From positions 1-64,000 of the forward strand of contig JAFRMX010000009.1 in assembly GCA_017430455.1 (NCBI GenBank): 64,000 bases of DNA, read 5' to 3'. Below, piece after piece: positions 33,395 to 40,992 of this stretch (within the stretch, counting starts at the first letter, position 1; every line of letters starts with the position of its first letter). The DNA is from Oscillospiraceae bacterium (GTDB lineage Bacteria; Bacillota; Clostridia; Oscillospirales; Oscillospiraceae). Both the position numbers and the translations under genes were made by a program. The notes under the pieces are model-generated. The model worked only from the letters and a program-made list of their open reading frames with translations, was not told the DNA's origin and did not search any database.

Positions 33395-33425
33395 GAAGAA
33401 GGGCCGCTTTCGGGCCCTTCTTTTT
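33395..33425 (+). terminator. Terminator after mutT
   Basis: GAAGGGCCG-CTTT-CGGGCCCTTC followed by TTTTT. From 33426 to 33640 I see only A+T-rich DNA without a gene. Confidence 0.85.
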
Positions 33426-33643
33426 GCTTTAGCTGTCCTTTTTCTTCCGTGAGGGAAAAAGGGAAAGGAAAATATATATATAACCGCGTTCCGCTTCACT
33501 TGGAATTTTGGTATTTTCCGGAAATTTCCGTTTTTCCCGATGTATGGGAGAAAAAGTCAAATCATAATTAATGATAAAATCTGTAACGTTAAATTGCCTT
33601 TTTATTATTTTGTTTTATTATGTTTTAATTCCTTGTCTTACTT

Positions 33644-33672
33644 GTCATTGCGAGCGAAGCGCGGCAATCCGC
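33644..33672. repeat. REP element at the end of brnA2
   Basis: GTCATTGCGAGCGAAGCGCG and GCAATCCGC; 4 bp from the brnA2 stop codon. Confidence 0.75.
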
Positions 33673-33675
33673 TTC

Positions 33676-33999
33676 TCAGGCGCCAATGAGGCCTTCGGCC
33701 ATCGCTGTTTTCCTCAGATCGCTGTTGATCCTTGTCTGATAACCTTTGCCAGTCGCCCTGTAGGCTGCTATCAGATCCGCGTCAAGCTTCAGTGTTATCT
33801 GCTGTTTTCTCGGTTTAAAAAGCGCGGGGTCTGCCCTCAGTTCCGGGTGGACTGCATGAAACTGTGCAAGCTCTTCATCCGTAAGTTTCGGACTGTCCTT
33901 GTCATAAGAAACCGGTCTGGAATCCAGTTCTTCGAGCATTTTCTGCTCATCACTCGTCAGCTCTTCCCCAGCCTTCGGTCTGTATATTACTGTAGCCAT
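33676..33999 (-). CDS. BrnA/DUF4415-type antitoxin 2
   Basis: The 107-residue protein begins MATVIYRPKAGEELTSDEQK and ends with the ribbon-helix-helix segment QQITLKLDADLIAAYRATGK-GYQTRINSDLRKTA, typical of the BrnA/DUF4415 antitoxin family. I chose ATG at 33997-33999 because GAGAGGG lies upstream. The start lies 50 bp inside the BrnT-like gene, in another frame, so the two are coupled. It is unlike BrnA1, so the two pairs are probably not cross-reactive. A REP element ends it. Confidence 0.8.
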   Translation of the reverse strand: MATVIYRPKAGEELTSDEQKMLEELDSRPVSYDKDSPKLTDEELAQFHAVHPELRADPALFKPRKQQITLKLDADLIAAYRATGKGYQTRINSDLRKTAMAEGLIGA

Positions 34000-34270
34000 A
34001 GTATAATTCCCTCTCCTTTGCATTTGCTTTTCTGGCGGATATGATCCTGCACCTGTTATTTCTCTCCGTGTATACGACAAAGATCACTTTGCCTATGCTT
34101 CCGATCGTCTGTATCCTGTATTCACTGAAATCGTTGTGAGCAGAAAGATCCTCCCTCTCTATCCTGTAGTCATCTTCAAAAACTCTGGAAGCAAGTCTGA
34201 AGCTGATACCGTGGATCTCAATATTCCGCTGATTCTTTTCTTCATCCCATTCAAATTCTTCGTATTTCAT
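33950..34270 (-). CDS. BrnT-family toxin 2
   Basis: The 106-residue protein starts MKYEEFEWDEEKNQRNIEIH and contains GISFRLASRVFEDDYRIERE and RCRIISARKANAKERELYYG, the BrnT pattern. ATG 34276 would add two residues; I prefer 34270, but the starts cannot be separated because no clear ribosome site is visible. It overlaps its antitoxin gene by 50 bp. The palindromic operator candidate lies 20-44 bp upstream. Confidence 0.8.
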   Translation of the reverse strand: MKYEEFEWDEEKNQRNIEIHGISFRLASRVFEDDYRIEREDLSAHNDFSEYRIQTIGSIGKVIFVVYTERNNRCRIISARKANAKERELYYGYSNIQTEGWGRADE

Positions 34271-34289
34271 GATCATAATACTCCACTAA

Positions 34290-34314
34290 AGTAGTTACTG
34301 TCAAGTAATTACTT
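34290..34314 (-). promoter_or_regulatory. Operator candidate of brnTA2
   Basis: AAGTAATTACTT (34303-34314) is a perfect 12-bp palindrome, and AGTAGTTACT (34290-34299) is a near copy 14 bp away. A TTGACA on the minus strand overlaps the gap. Expected binding protein: the BrnA-like antitoxin. Confidence 0.5.
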
Positions 34315-34370
34315 ATTTATAATTACTCAACACCTCAACAGCTGCTTTTATTATACAGATAAAAAAATTT

Positions 34371-34398
34371 AAAATGTCGCCTGCCAGGCGACATTTTT
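34371..34398. terminator. TGTCGCC terminator hairpin
   Basis: AAAATGTCGCCTG-CCAGGCGACATTTTTT; A and T runs on both sides allow either direction. The same core occurs at 54173-54200. Confidence 0.8.
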
Positions 34399-34469
34399 TA
34401 TTAATATCCATGGTATAATTATTTGCTGAATAGCCGACCCTCATCCGCCTTAATAAATTAAGGCAGGGG

Positions 34470-34580
34470 ACGGATTGCCACGGGATCTTCGATCTCGCTG
34501 CGGCTCGGTCACCGGCGGGTCTGAAACATGTTTCATTCAATACCGCCGGGTCGCAACGAGTTGCTCCGCCTCGCAATGAC
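34470..34580. repeat. Composite REP element
   Basis: ACGGATTGCCACGGG, GGTCACCGGCGGGTCTGAAA, CATGTTTCATTCAATACCGC and CTCCGCCTCGCAATGAC. It contains no coding potential of its own. Confidence 0.8.
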
Positions 34581-34741
34581 AGCGGTCGAAAGAGGGAAGG
34601 CAGGAGACGGGGAAACGGTTTTCAAATTTTCTGTTAAAAAAACATGATAATAAATACAAACAATTCAAACCCGTTGCGCCGCAACGGGTTCAGAATTCGG
34701 AAATTAATACGGAAATTGATTTTTTTTGATAATAAACAGGT

Positions 34742-34840
34742 TTAGGGAACAAACAGAACGTTTTTAAATCAAAATGTTCCCTAACCGGACTTGAAAGTTA
34801 GGGAACATTTTGATATAGTAACCATAGAAATGTTCCCTAA
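34742..34840 (+). promoter_or_regulatory. Four TTAGGGAACA boxes before the Fic gene, with an 18-bp inverted repeat
   Basis: TTAGGGAACA occurs at 34742-34751, inverted at 34776-34783/85 (TGTTCCCTAA), direct at 34798-34807, and inverted at 34831-34840, the last touching the ribosome site AAGGAGG. The middle pair forms a perfect inverted repeat of 18 bp arms: 34768-34785 and 34797-34814. This pattern is an operator array or an attenuating hairpin for the Fic gene. Confidence 0.75.
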
Positions 34841-34855
34841 AAGGAGGATATATCC

Positions 34856-35806
34856 ATGTCGGCGTTTGATGAGATCCGGATTCTTCTCAGTGAAAGAGCA
34901 GATCTGAATGCAAGACTGGCGCTGATTCCCTACGAAGGGACTCCCGAAATAAAGGACGTAAACGGGCAGAAATACCTTTATATCAGGAAGCGCGTGGGCA
35001 GCAGAGTCACTTCAACATATGTCGGAGCATATTCGGATGAGCTGTATCAGCTTCTTCTCAGAAACAGCAGAGAAGCCAGAGAACTCAGAAGGCAGATCAG
35101 AAAGCTGGATAAGCGACTGGCTGAGCTCGGATATCAGGAAGGAGAGCTTCCTTCCCGTGTGATCCAAAATCTGGACTTTGCCCGGGCGAATATGAAGACA
35201 AACATATATGATCAGGCTGTTCTGGAAGGTGTTGCCACGTCTTTTCCTCAGACCGAAGAGATCATTGAGAACGGAAAAGTAAACGGCATGACGGCTTCAG
35301 ATGTTCAGAAGATCCTGAATCTGAAGCATTCATGGGAGTTCATACTCGACCGGGATGTCATACAGGCAAAAAGCGATTACTATATTCTGTGCCACATTGC
35401 CCGTCTGGTAAACGAGGGCTTTTTCGCGGATGGAGGAAGAATTCGCGGAGTTCCTGTTACGATAGGAGGGTCTTCATACATTCCTCCGCTTCCGATCGAA
35501 TCTGTCGTGAAAGAGCATATAGAGGACATCCTGCTGGCCGATACAGATGATATTGACAAGGCGATCCGCCTGTGCCTGTATACGATGAAAACACAGGTGT
35601 TCATTGACGGGAATAAACGCGCCGCGATCATCTACGCAAATCATTATCTGATCGCCCACGGTCAAGGTGTTCTGGTGATTCCTGAAGCTCATGTTTCCGA
35701 GTTTAAAAAACTTCTTGCAGCGTATTACGAAGGAGAAGATCCGAAGCTGATCACCGATTTTTTGAAAACAAATTGCTGGAAGACATTCATCGCCGGGTCG
35801 CAATAG
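34856..35806 (+). CDS. Fic-family protein with Q-for-H active site
   Basis: The 316-residue protein has an N-terminal helical region with a possible coiled coil (about 60-95), a segment with the inhibitory pattern (VATSFPQTEEIIENGKVNG, near 123-141) and a Fic core. The Fic motif reads QVFIDGNKR near residue 247; canonical enzymes have His at the first position, so this protein may lack AMP transfer or use another chemistry. An AAGGAGG site precedes the ATG, and four TTAGGGAACA boxes lie upstream. The last residues and the TAG stop lie in a REP element, so the native C-terminus may be altered. Confidence 0.8.
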   Translation: MSAFDEIRILLSERADLNARLALIPYEGTPEIKDVNGQKYLYIRKRVGSRVTSTYVGAYSDELYQLLLRNSREARELRRQIRKLDKRLAELGYQEGELPSRVIQNLDFARANMKTNIYDQAVLEGVATSFPQTEEIIENGKVNGMTASDVQKILNLKHSWEFILDRDVIQAKSDYYILCHIARLVNEGFFADGGRIRGVPVTIGGSSYIPPLPIESVVKEHIEDILLADTDDIDKAIRLCLYTMKTQVFIDGNKRAAIIYANHYLIAHGQGVLVIPEAHVSEFKKLLAAYYEGEDPKLITDFLKTNCWKTFIAGSQ

Positions 35807-35827
35807 ATCGCTCCGCCTCGCAATGAC
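35791..35827. repeat. Partial composite REP overlapping the end of the Fic gene
   Basis: CGCCGGGTCGCAATAGATCG and CTCCGCCTCGCAATGAC: the right half of the long element; it supplies the Fic stop codon (35804-35806). Confidence 0.8.
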
Positions 35828-35918
35828 AATTTCCCGATTTTAATTTTACAATAAAAAACATGATAAAAAATACAAACAATTCAAACCCGTTCCGGGAAGT
35901 ATATAAGGGGAAAAAGAA

Positions 35919-37121
35919 ATGTTTTTTATTCTGGCGACAGCAGCTTTTTTCGCGGCGATCGTGCTGCTTCTCGTGTATACGATCCAGATAAACCGCACGA
36001 AAAGAGATTATCTGGGCAGAAACGCGGTCAGGAAAATAACGGAACAGGCAGTCGAGTCCTCTCTGAAAACGCAGACACATCTGACCTGTGACTACTGCGG
36101 CTGCGTTATAGATACGACCAGGTACAAGACATGCCCGCAGTGCGGCGCGACTTACGGGGAAGACAGGGAGTGGAAGAACCGTATCGGCGTCAACAGAGAC
36201 CGGATGGAGGAGCTCATCGCTTCCGGAATCGGGAGAAACAGGGATGAGCTCAGAGCCCTGAACGCCGGCAGAATGAAGAAGGCGCGGACTCTTCTGACAG
36301 CTTTGGGCCTTGTGACGGCTTTCTTTGTCGCGATGATGGTCATCGGTCTGAGCACAGCCGCGAAGGAAAAGAACCGTTCGGAAAAGATCGGCAGCGATTA
36401 TCTGCCTGCAGGCTACTCATTCACGGAAACGCTGATAGGCGAAAGCGGCGGCCTGAGAGTCGAATTCGGGGATATCTATGTCAAACAGGATAATTACTGG
36501 GGAGAGACGGAGACTTCATACGGGATAGAAGTTAAGATCTCGAATCCGGAAAAGAAAAAAGGCAGCCTCGCGATGTATCTTGCCGCCGCGAACAGCAAGT
36601 GCTTTGACAGAATATTTTATGAAGATATAGGCCCGAAGAGCGAGATCGTAAGGATCCTGGAGATCCCCTATTATTATTTCGGAGAGGATACGCTGAAGAC
36701 CCTGGTGATATACGACGCTCATTTTTCGGGAGACGATTACAATGATTCGGCAGATCTTCAGAAAGAAGCCAGGGTATTTGAAACGGATGCCGATCATACC
36801 GTGCAGGAGCCTCAGATTAAAGGCGATATTCTGCTTGAAAACAACGGTCTGACTGTTTCCGTCTACAGTGAGGGCGAAAAGACATACCTCCAGATCACCG
36901 GCTCCGATACCGACGATTTTCAGATCGTAACTTATACACCGGATTTAAGAAGCGATTACAACGGTATGTGGGTCAATGTATTTGTCCCGGCCGGCTGCCA
37001 GTACAATGACGAAGTGCCGCCTCCCGGCACGGACGCGGATCGGACGCTGCAGCTTGAATGTACGTGCCGCAGCAGACCCGAACTGAGTTTTATAACAGGC
37101 ATGATGAAGATCAGCGAATGA
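35919..37121 (+). CDS. Membrane protein with zinc ribbon
   Basis: The 400-residue protein has an N-terminal membrane helix (residues 3-22), a cytoplasmic or external zinc ribbon (CDYCGCVIDTTRYKTCPQCG, near 58-77), a second membrane helix (near 124-148) and a C-terminal beta-rich domain of about 240 residues. I do not recognise the C-terminal domain. A GGGGAAAAAG site supports the start. It lies alone between two REP-rich regions. Its similar zinc knuckle links it loosely to the 63-residue gene at 28795. Confidence 0.6.
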   Translation: MFFILATAAFFAAIVLLLVYTIQINRTKRDYLGRNAVRKITEQAVESSLKTQTHLTCDYCGCVIDTTRYKTCPQCGATYGEDREWKNRIGVNRDRMEELIASGIGRNRDELRALNAGRMKKARTLLTALGLVTAFFVAMMVIGLSTAAKEKNRSEKIGSDYLPAGYSFTETLIGESGGLRVEFGDIYVKQDNYWGETETSYGIEVKISNPEKKKGSLAMYLAAANSKCFDRIFYEDIGPKSEIVRILEIPYYYFGEDTLKTLVIYDAHFSGDDYNDSADLQKEARVFETDADHTVQEPQIKGDILLENNGLTVSVYSEGEKTYLQITGSDTDDFQIVTYTPDLRSDYNGMWVNVFVPAGCQYNDEVPPPGTDADRTLQLECTCRSRPELSFITGMMKISE

Positions 37122-37168
37122 ACCCGCTCCGCAGGGTCGATTGCGGGAAGCCGGGAAGGACGGGGGAA

Positions 37169-37328
37169 CGGATTGCCACAGAAAATCTGTCTGTCATTCC
37201 GCGGAGCAATTTATCGCGACCCGGCGGTATTGAATGAAACATGTTTCAGACCCGCCGGTGACCGAGCCCGAAGGCGAGACCGAAGCGTGGGAATCCGTAT
37301 TCCCCTGACAGATTTTCTTCGCAATGAC
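37169..37328. repeat. Nested REP elements
   Basis: An outer REP (CGGATTGCCACAGAAAATCT at 37169 and AGATTTTCTTCGCAATGAC ending 37328) is split by a long composite REP in reverse orientation (about 37191-37305, with TGAAACATGTTTCA). The flanks ACAGAAAATCTGT and CAGATTTTCT form an inverted pair. Confidence 0.7.
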
Positions 37329-37375
37329 ATAATATATTTATTCAAACGCCGGATCCCTTGCGAGAGATCTGAAAA

Positions 37376-37401
37376 CGCGGAGGGCTTTAAAGCCCTCCGC
37401 G
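37376..37401. terminator. Perfect palindromic terminator downstream of hydrolase 3
   Basis: CGCGGAGGGCTTT/AAAGCCCTCCGCG is a 26-bp perfect palindrome, followed by a T-rich tract on the plus strand. Confidence 0.75.
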
Positions 37402-37447
37402 CTGTATTTTTGTTTATTTCAAACGGTTTATGCTGAGATAAGGAAAC

Positions 37448-39298
37448 TCAGAGAACTGTACCGAGGCACATTGTGTTGGCAACAGTCATCATGCAGTAAA
37501 GGAAAGCAATGATCAAAGAACCAGCGTATATGTTTCCGGTCTCTTTGAAGAAACGGCGGGATATTATCGAGCCGACGGGAATAAGGAAGACAAGCGGGAA
37601 GAGATTGACTATTCGCATTGAGTTGAATGTGAACTGTCCGTTTGCGATAATTCCGTGATACTGAATGAATATGAGGATCCCTATTCCGATTATATTGCCT
37701 ATGCAGCTGAGAAGAAGAGTAAGCCATTCCGGTCTTCCTTCGACTCTGTTTCCTCCGTTGACCAGAAGCGAGTTCACCAGGTAGAAGACGACCCAGGCCG
37801 GGAAGTAAGCCACAAAGTAGAGCAGCTTCTGGACATTGAACACTCTCATGTCGATGACCCAGATACGGAAGTCGACATTGAATATAAGATCCGTCGTGAA
37901 GAGAATGACATAAGCGGTGAAGACCGTGACCGCTGCAAGAAGAACCGATTTCCAGATAACTCTGCCGGAAGCTTTAAGACCCCAGTATTCCGGAACAAAA
38001 GCCTCTTCTTTTTGCTTGGTCAATGCTCTGGAGATGAAGAACACAGCCAGCAGAGCAAGTCCGACGATCAGCGTCCAGGTTGCAAGTTCGTTCGTGTTCG
38101 GCTCTCCAAACCACTTATTGTACGTGAAAGGAACGAACGATTCTTTACCGACGAGCTTATAGCATACAGGAACAACAAGCAGAGCGGGCAATATGCAGTT
38201 AATGGCATATGTGACCCAGTAATATGCTTTTTTCTTTCCGTCAGAGAGCCTGGGAGCCGCGACCGGTTCCGGCTGCCTGAGTTCGCCAAAGAATTTCGTG
38301 TCACAGATCAGCATGTCAGCGAACGGGAAAAGAAACACGAATATACCGACCAGTCCTACCAGGTTGAAGAATTCTTTCATTTGCCAGATCTGATCTCCGG
38401 AGTCTATTTTTGCATATCCCGAAGGTACGCCGAAAACTTCATAGAAGAAATCGATAAGGTTTGCACAGCTGGCCTTGGAGAAATGGTTTAAGGGATGAAT
38501 CTCGTTGTTCTGATTGATAACTCTTATATATTCCTCGCCGTCGATTGTACCTTTATAGAATTTGTGGTTTTCGACCTGCCCGCTGATGTCGACGCCTTCG
38601 AGCTGATTGATGAATGAGATCGCGGCGTCGCTGCTCAGGTATTGACGGGGATCACCGGTTTCTCCGGTAAAGAACCACTCATCGTATTTTGCAGCAATTA
38701 CACCCCAGTCGATCTTGACATCGACCGGCTCGCCGACGCCTTCAAATTCATAGGGAGTGTACTGGGGATCATAACCTACCGTGCATATTGCGGCAATTTT
38801 GTTTTCACCCGTTCCATTGGCTTCACGTTCAAAATTCAGCTGTACTGCCAGAGATGCGATCTGTCCGCCCATTGAATGCCCGCTGACACCGATCTTATCG
38901 GTATCGATAAAATCGAAACATGCCGTGGCATAATCAATTATGTGGAACATATTCGTGACTTCCAGACCGGTATCCAGTACGGAAGATGAACCGTGACCGT
39001 AGGCGTCTGAGGATATAACAACAAATCCTCTTCTGGAAAGTTCGATCATGTTCAGATCCTGGTGCTCAAGGTTGTTATAGCTGCCGTGACTGAGCACGAT
39101 AAGCGGCAGTTTATTCTCGGGAGAGGCCAGCTTGGGAATGTATACCTGCCCGTTGATATAGCGGCCGTCGTCTACAACTACCTTAATATCTTCCACAGTG
39201 ACTGCTCCCATGGAAGACTGGTAAAATGAAGCGAAGATACCGCTCAGCAGACACAAGACCAATGCTATGACCAGGGTCACTTTTGTTGCCTTTTTCAT
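37448..39298 (-). CDS. Membrane-anchored alpha/beta hydrolase, paralogue 3
   Basis: The 616-residue protein has an N-terminal anchor (7-27), an external hydrolase domain with nucleophile elbow GHSMGG (Ser near 142), SHGSYNN and GHGSSS loops, and candidate His in IHPLNHFS, then about eight membrane helices with VDFRIW. It is the shortest of the three and keeps all the shared motifs. AAAAGGAG lies upstream of the ATG. The MarR gene 3 is divergent, with a 12-bp inverted repeat in the shared control region. Substrate unknown; a surface esterase, lipase or amidase is possible. Confidence 0.83.
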   Translation of the reverse strand: MKKATKVTLVIALVLCLLSGIFASFYQSSMGAVTVEDIKVVVDDGRYINGQVYIPKLASPENKLPLIVLSHGSYNNLEHQDLNMIELSRRGFVVISSDAYGHGSSSVLDTGLEVTNMFHIIDYATACFDFIDTDKIGVSGHSMGGQIASLAVQLNFEREANGTGENKIAAICTVGYDPQYTPYEFEGVGEPVDVKIDWGVIAAKYDEWFFTGETGDPRQYLSSDAAISFINQLEGVDISGQVENHKFYKGTIDGEEYIRVINQNNEIHPLNHFSKASCANLIDFFYEVFGVPSGYAKIDSGDQIWQMKEFFNLVGLVGIFVFLFPFADMLICDTKFFGELRQPEPVAAPRLSDGKKKAYYWVTYAINCILPALLVVPVCYKLVGKESFVPFTYNKWFGEPNTNELATWTLIVGLALLAVFFISRALTKQKEEAFVPEYWGLKASGRVIWKSVLLAAVTVFTAYVILFTTDLIFNVDFRIWVIDMRVFNVQKLLYFVAYFPAWVVFYLVNSLLVNGGNRVEGRPEWLTLLLSCIGNIIGIGILIFIQYHGIIANGQFTFNSMRIVNLFPLVFLIPVGSIISRRFFKETGNIYAGSLIIAFLYCMMTVANTMCLGTVL

Positions 39299-39380
39299 TT
39301 CTTTTTCTCCTTTTCAAAATAGTTTTTATAGCGGAAACTATCAACATAATACATTAAATACTTTCCAATGTAAATTGTTT

Positions 39381-39418
39381 ATATTCCACAAAAATTTGTT
39401 TGATTATTTGTGGAATAT
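39381..39418. promoter_or_regulatory. 12-bp inverted repeat in hydrolase 3/MarR3 control region
   Basis: ATATTCCACAAA (39381-39392) and TTTGTGGAATAT (39407-39418) are perfect inverted arms with a 14-bp spacer. The site lies between the divergent genes (39298 and 39494), where a MarR protein would repress both. Confidence 0.7.
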
Positions 39419-39493
39419 GACGAATGCTCTTTTCTTGTAATTATTGTTTCCAAATGATATAATCAAGCGTTAAGATTAAGGAGCGTTATCATT

Positions 39494-40012
39494 ATGGAAT
39501 TGACATGGTTAGGGAAATACAGGCAATTCGTGGGAACTCTGTTCAGGAGCGCCAATGCCTATTCCCAGGTATGCAAATTTGAAGCATCTTTTGGTGATAC
39601 GGAGATCAGCACATATGAGATCCAGATCATGGAGCATATCCTGGAATACAGCGATCAGCATAAGAATATGAGCTGGTATGCCGAATTGCTCGGACTGAGC
39701 CAGAGCGTTTTTTCCAAATACGTAAAAAAGCTTGTGAGCAAGGGCCTTGTTGAAAAGTATTATCTGAAAGGCAACAAAAAAAATATTGTCCTCATGGTCT
39801 CGGAGAGAGGACAGGAGGTATATAAAAGCTATTCGGAATATGCTGAAAGCACGTGGTTCAGAGATTTTTTCGCCATGCTGGATACGGTTCCGGCCGTTCA
39901 GCTTGAAATGTTTGAAAAAATAATAGGGACCTGGGGAAGCTGGTTCCAGGCGTCATTGAAAGCTGAAGAAGACAAGGAAGAAGAGGAAACGGAACTTATA
40001 AAGATCGAATAA
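39494..40012 (+). CDS. MarR-type regulator 3, divergent from hydrolase 3
   Basis: The 172-residue winged-helix protein begins MELTWLGKYRQFVGTLFRSA. Recognition region: MSWYAELLGLSQSVFSKYVK; wing: NKKNIVLMVSERG. It ends in an acidic tail, then LIKIE, as in regulator 2. AAGGAG lies 7-12 nt before the ATG. The inverted repeat at 39381-39418 is its likely target. A terminator hairpin follows directly. Confidence 0.85.
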   Translation: MELTWLGKYRQFVGTLFRSANAYSQVCKFEASFGDTEISTYEIQIMEHILEYSDQHKNMSWYAELLGLSQSVFSKYVKKLVSKGLVEKYYLKGNKKNIVLMVSERGQEVYKSYSEYAESTWFRDFFAMLDTVPAVQLEMFEKIIGTWGSWFQASLKAEEDKEEEETELIKIE

Positions 40013-40017
40013 AGAGA

Positions 40018-40045
40018 AAACCCGAAGCTTTGACGCTTCGGGTTT
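40018..40045 (+). terminator. Terminator after MarR gene 3
   Basis: AACCCGAAGC-TTTGAC-GCTTCGGGTTT; perfect stem and T run. This marks the end of the accessory region. Confidence 0.85.
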
Positions 40046-40092
40046 AATAATGCCCATCCGGGAAGATCGTATGGAAAACCGCAAAATATCTG

Positions 40093-40101
40093 TGATATAA
40101 T
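40093..40101 (+). promoter_or_regulatory. Extended -10 before ybaK
   Basis: TGATATAAT with TG motif (40093-40101), about 48 bp before the ATG. No strong -35 is visible. Confidence 0.55.
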
Positions 40102-40148
40102 GGCGTCAGATCAACTGGAGAAAGGACCGGAACAGGAAGAGGACGGAT

Positions 40149-40640
40149 ATGAAAGACCAGAAGCTTCAGAAGACGAACGTATACAGGCTCCTCGACCAGG
40201 CCGGGGCAGTCTACACGCAGCATTATTACGGGGATACGGAAGCTGTCAGCGGAACTGAGGTGGCGGAAGCTCTTCACGAGGACCCGGACCGGGTCTTCAA
40301 GACGCTTGTGACCGCCGGACGCTCGGGGGAGCACTATGTGTTCATGATCCCTGTCGCGGAAGAGCTGGATCTCAGAAAAGCGGCGTCCGCTGCAGGGGAA
40401 AAATCGGTCGGGATGATAAAGGCCAGAGAGCTGCTTCCTCTCACGGGCTATATCCACGGTGGCTGCAGCCCGATAGGCATGAAAAAGCAGTTCGCGACAT
40501 TTGTCGACGAGACGGCGTTATTGTACGATACCGTGTTTTTCAGCGCCGGGAAGATAGGATACCAGGTAGAGATGAGCGTCTCGGACCTTGAAGCGGTGAT
40601 ACCTCTGAAATACGCGGACCTGACGGAGGAGCGGCGTTGA
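40149..40640 (+). CDS. ybaK: Cys-tRNA(Pro)/Cys-tRNA(Cys) deacylase
   Basis: The 163-residue protein is a YbaK/EbsC-family editing enzyme that removes mischarged Cys from tRNA(Pro). It starts MKDQKLQKTNVYRLLDQAGA and has the family motifs VFKTLV, GYIHGGCSPIGMKK and DETALLYDTVFFSAGKIGYQ. The length is normal. It has its own promoter and is the first clear core gene after the accessory region. Confidence 0.92.
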   Translation: MKDQKLQKTNVYRLLDQAGAVYTQHYYGDTEAVSGTEVAEALHEDPDRVFKTLVTAGRSGEHYVFMIPVAEELDLRKAASAAGEKSVGMIKARELLPLTGYIHGGCSPIGMKKQFATFVDETALLYDTVFFSAGKIGYQVEMSVSDLEAVIPLKYADLTEERR

Positions 40641-40674
40641 GGGCACTGTCACGGAATTAATGGTCCCGAGGTAT

Positions 40675-40702
40675 TTGCCAGGGAACTGCTTTGTGATATA
40701 AT
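40675..40702 (+). promoter_or_regulatory. Promoter of the TSCPD-ferredoxin-phosphorylase-glyoxalase run
   Basis: TTGCCA (40675-40680) and TATAAT (40697-40702), spacer 16 bp, with TG one base upstream of the -10. Confidence 0.7.
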
Positions 40703-40734
40703 ATATAATTACCGAAAAAGAAAAGGGAGAGACT

Positions 40735-40992
40735 ATGCGCTACAGATACAAGACAAAGGGGACCTGCTCCACGGAGATAAGCTTCGACATAAACGGCAAC
40801 GTGATCACGGATATCAGCTTTAAAAACGGCTGCAACGGCAACCTGAAGATGATCTCGAAGCTTGTCGACGGGATGAGCGTCGACGAGATAGAATCCAAAT
40901 GCCTGGGCAACCTCTGCGGGACCAGAGGCACATCCTGCGCGGACCAGCTTGCGAAGGCTGTCAGGGCAGCTGCGAATGAAACTGCCGTATGA
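40735..40992 (+). CDS. TSCPD-domain protein (TIGR03905 type)
   Basis: The 85-residue protein has a TSCPD-type fold: CSTEISFDINGNVITDISFK, then GCNGNLKMISKLVDG, and CLGNLCGTRGTSCADQLAKA. Conserved Cys residues (C11, C34, C56, C61, C68 by my count) suggest metal or thiol chemistry. The family is common in Clostridia and has no proven function. GGGAGAG precedes the ATG. Its end overlaps the ferredoxin start by 4 bp, so they are coupled. Confidence 0.85.
   Translation: MRYRYKTKGTCSTEISFDINGNVITDISFKNGCNGNLKMISKLVDGMSVDEIESKCLGNLCGTRGTSCADQLAKAVRAAANETAV

Noticed and set aside
34313..34576. Minus-strand 87-codon frame
   Set aside because: Lies almost wholly inside the composite REP element and terminator; no protein features.
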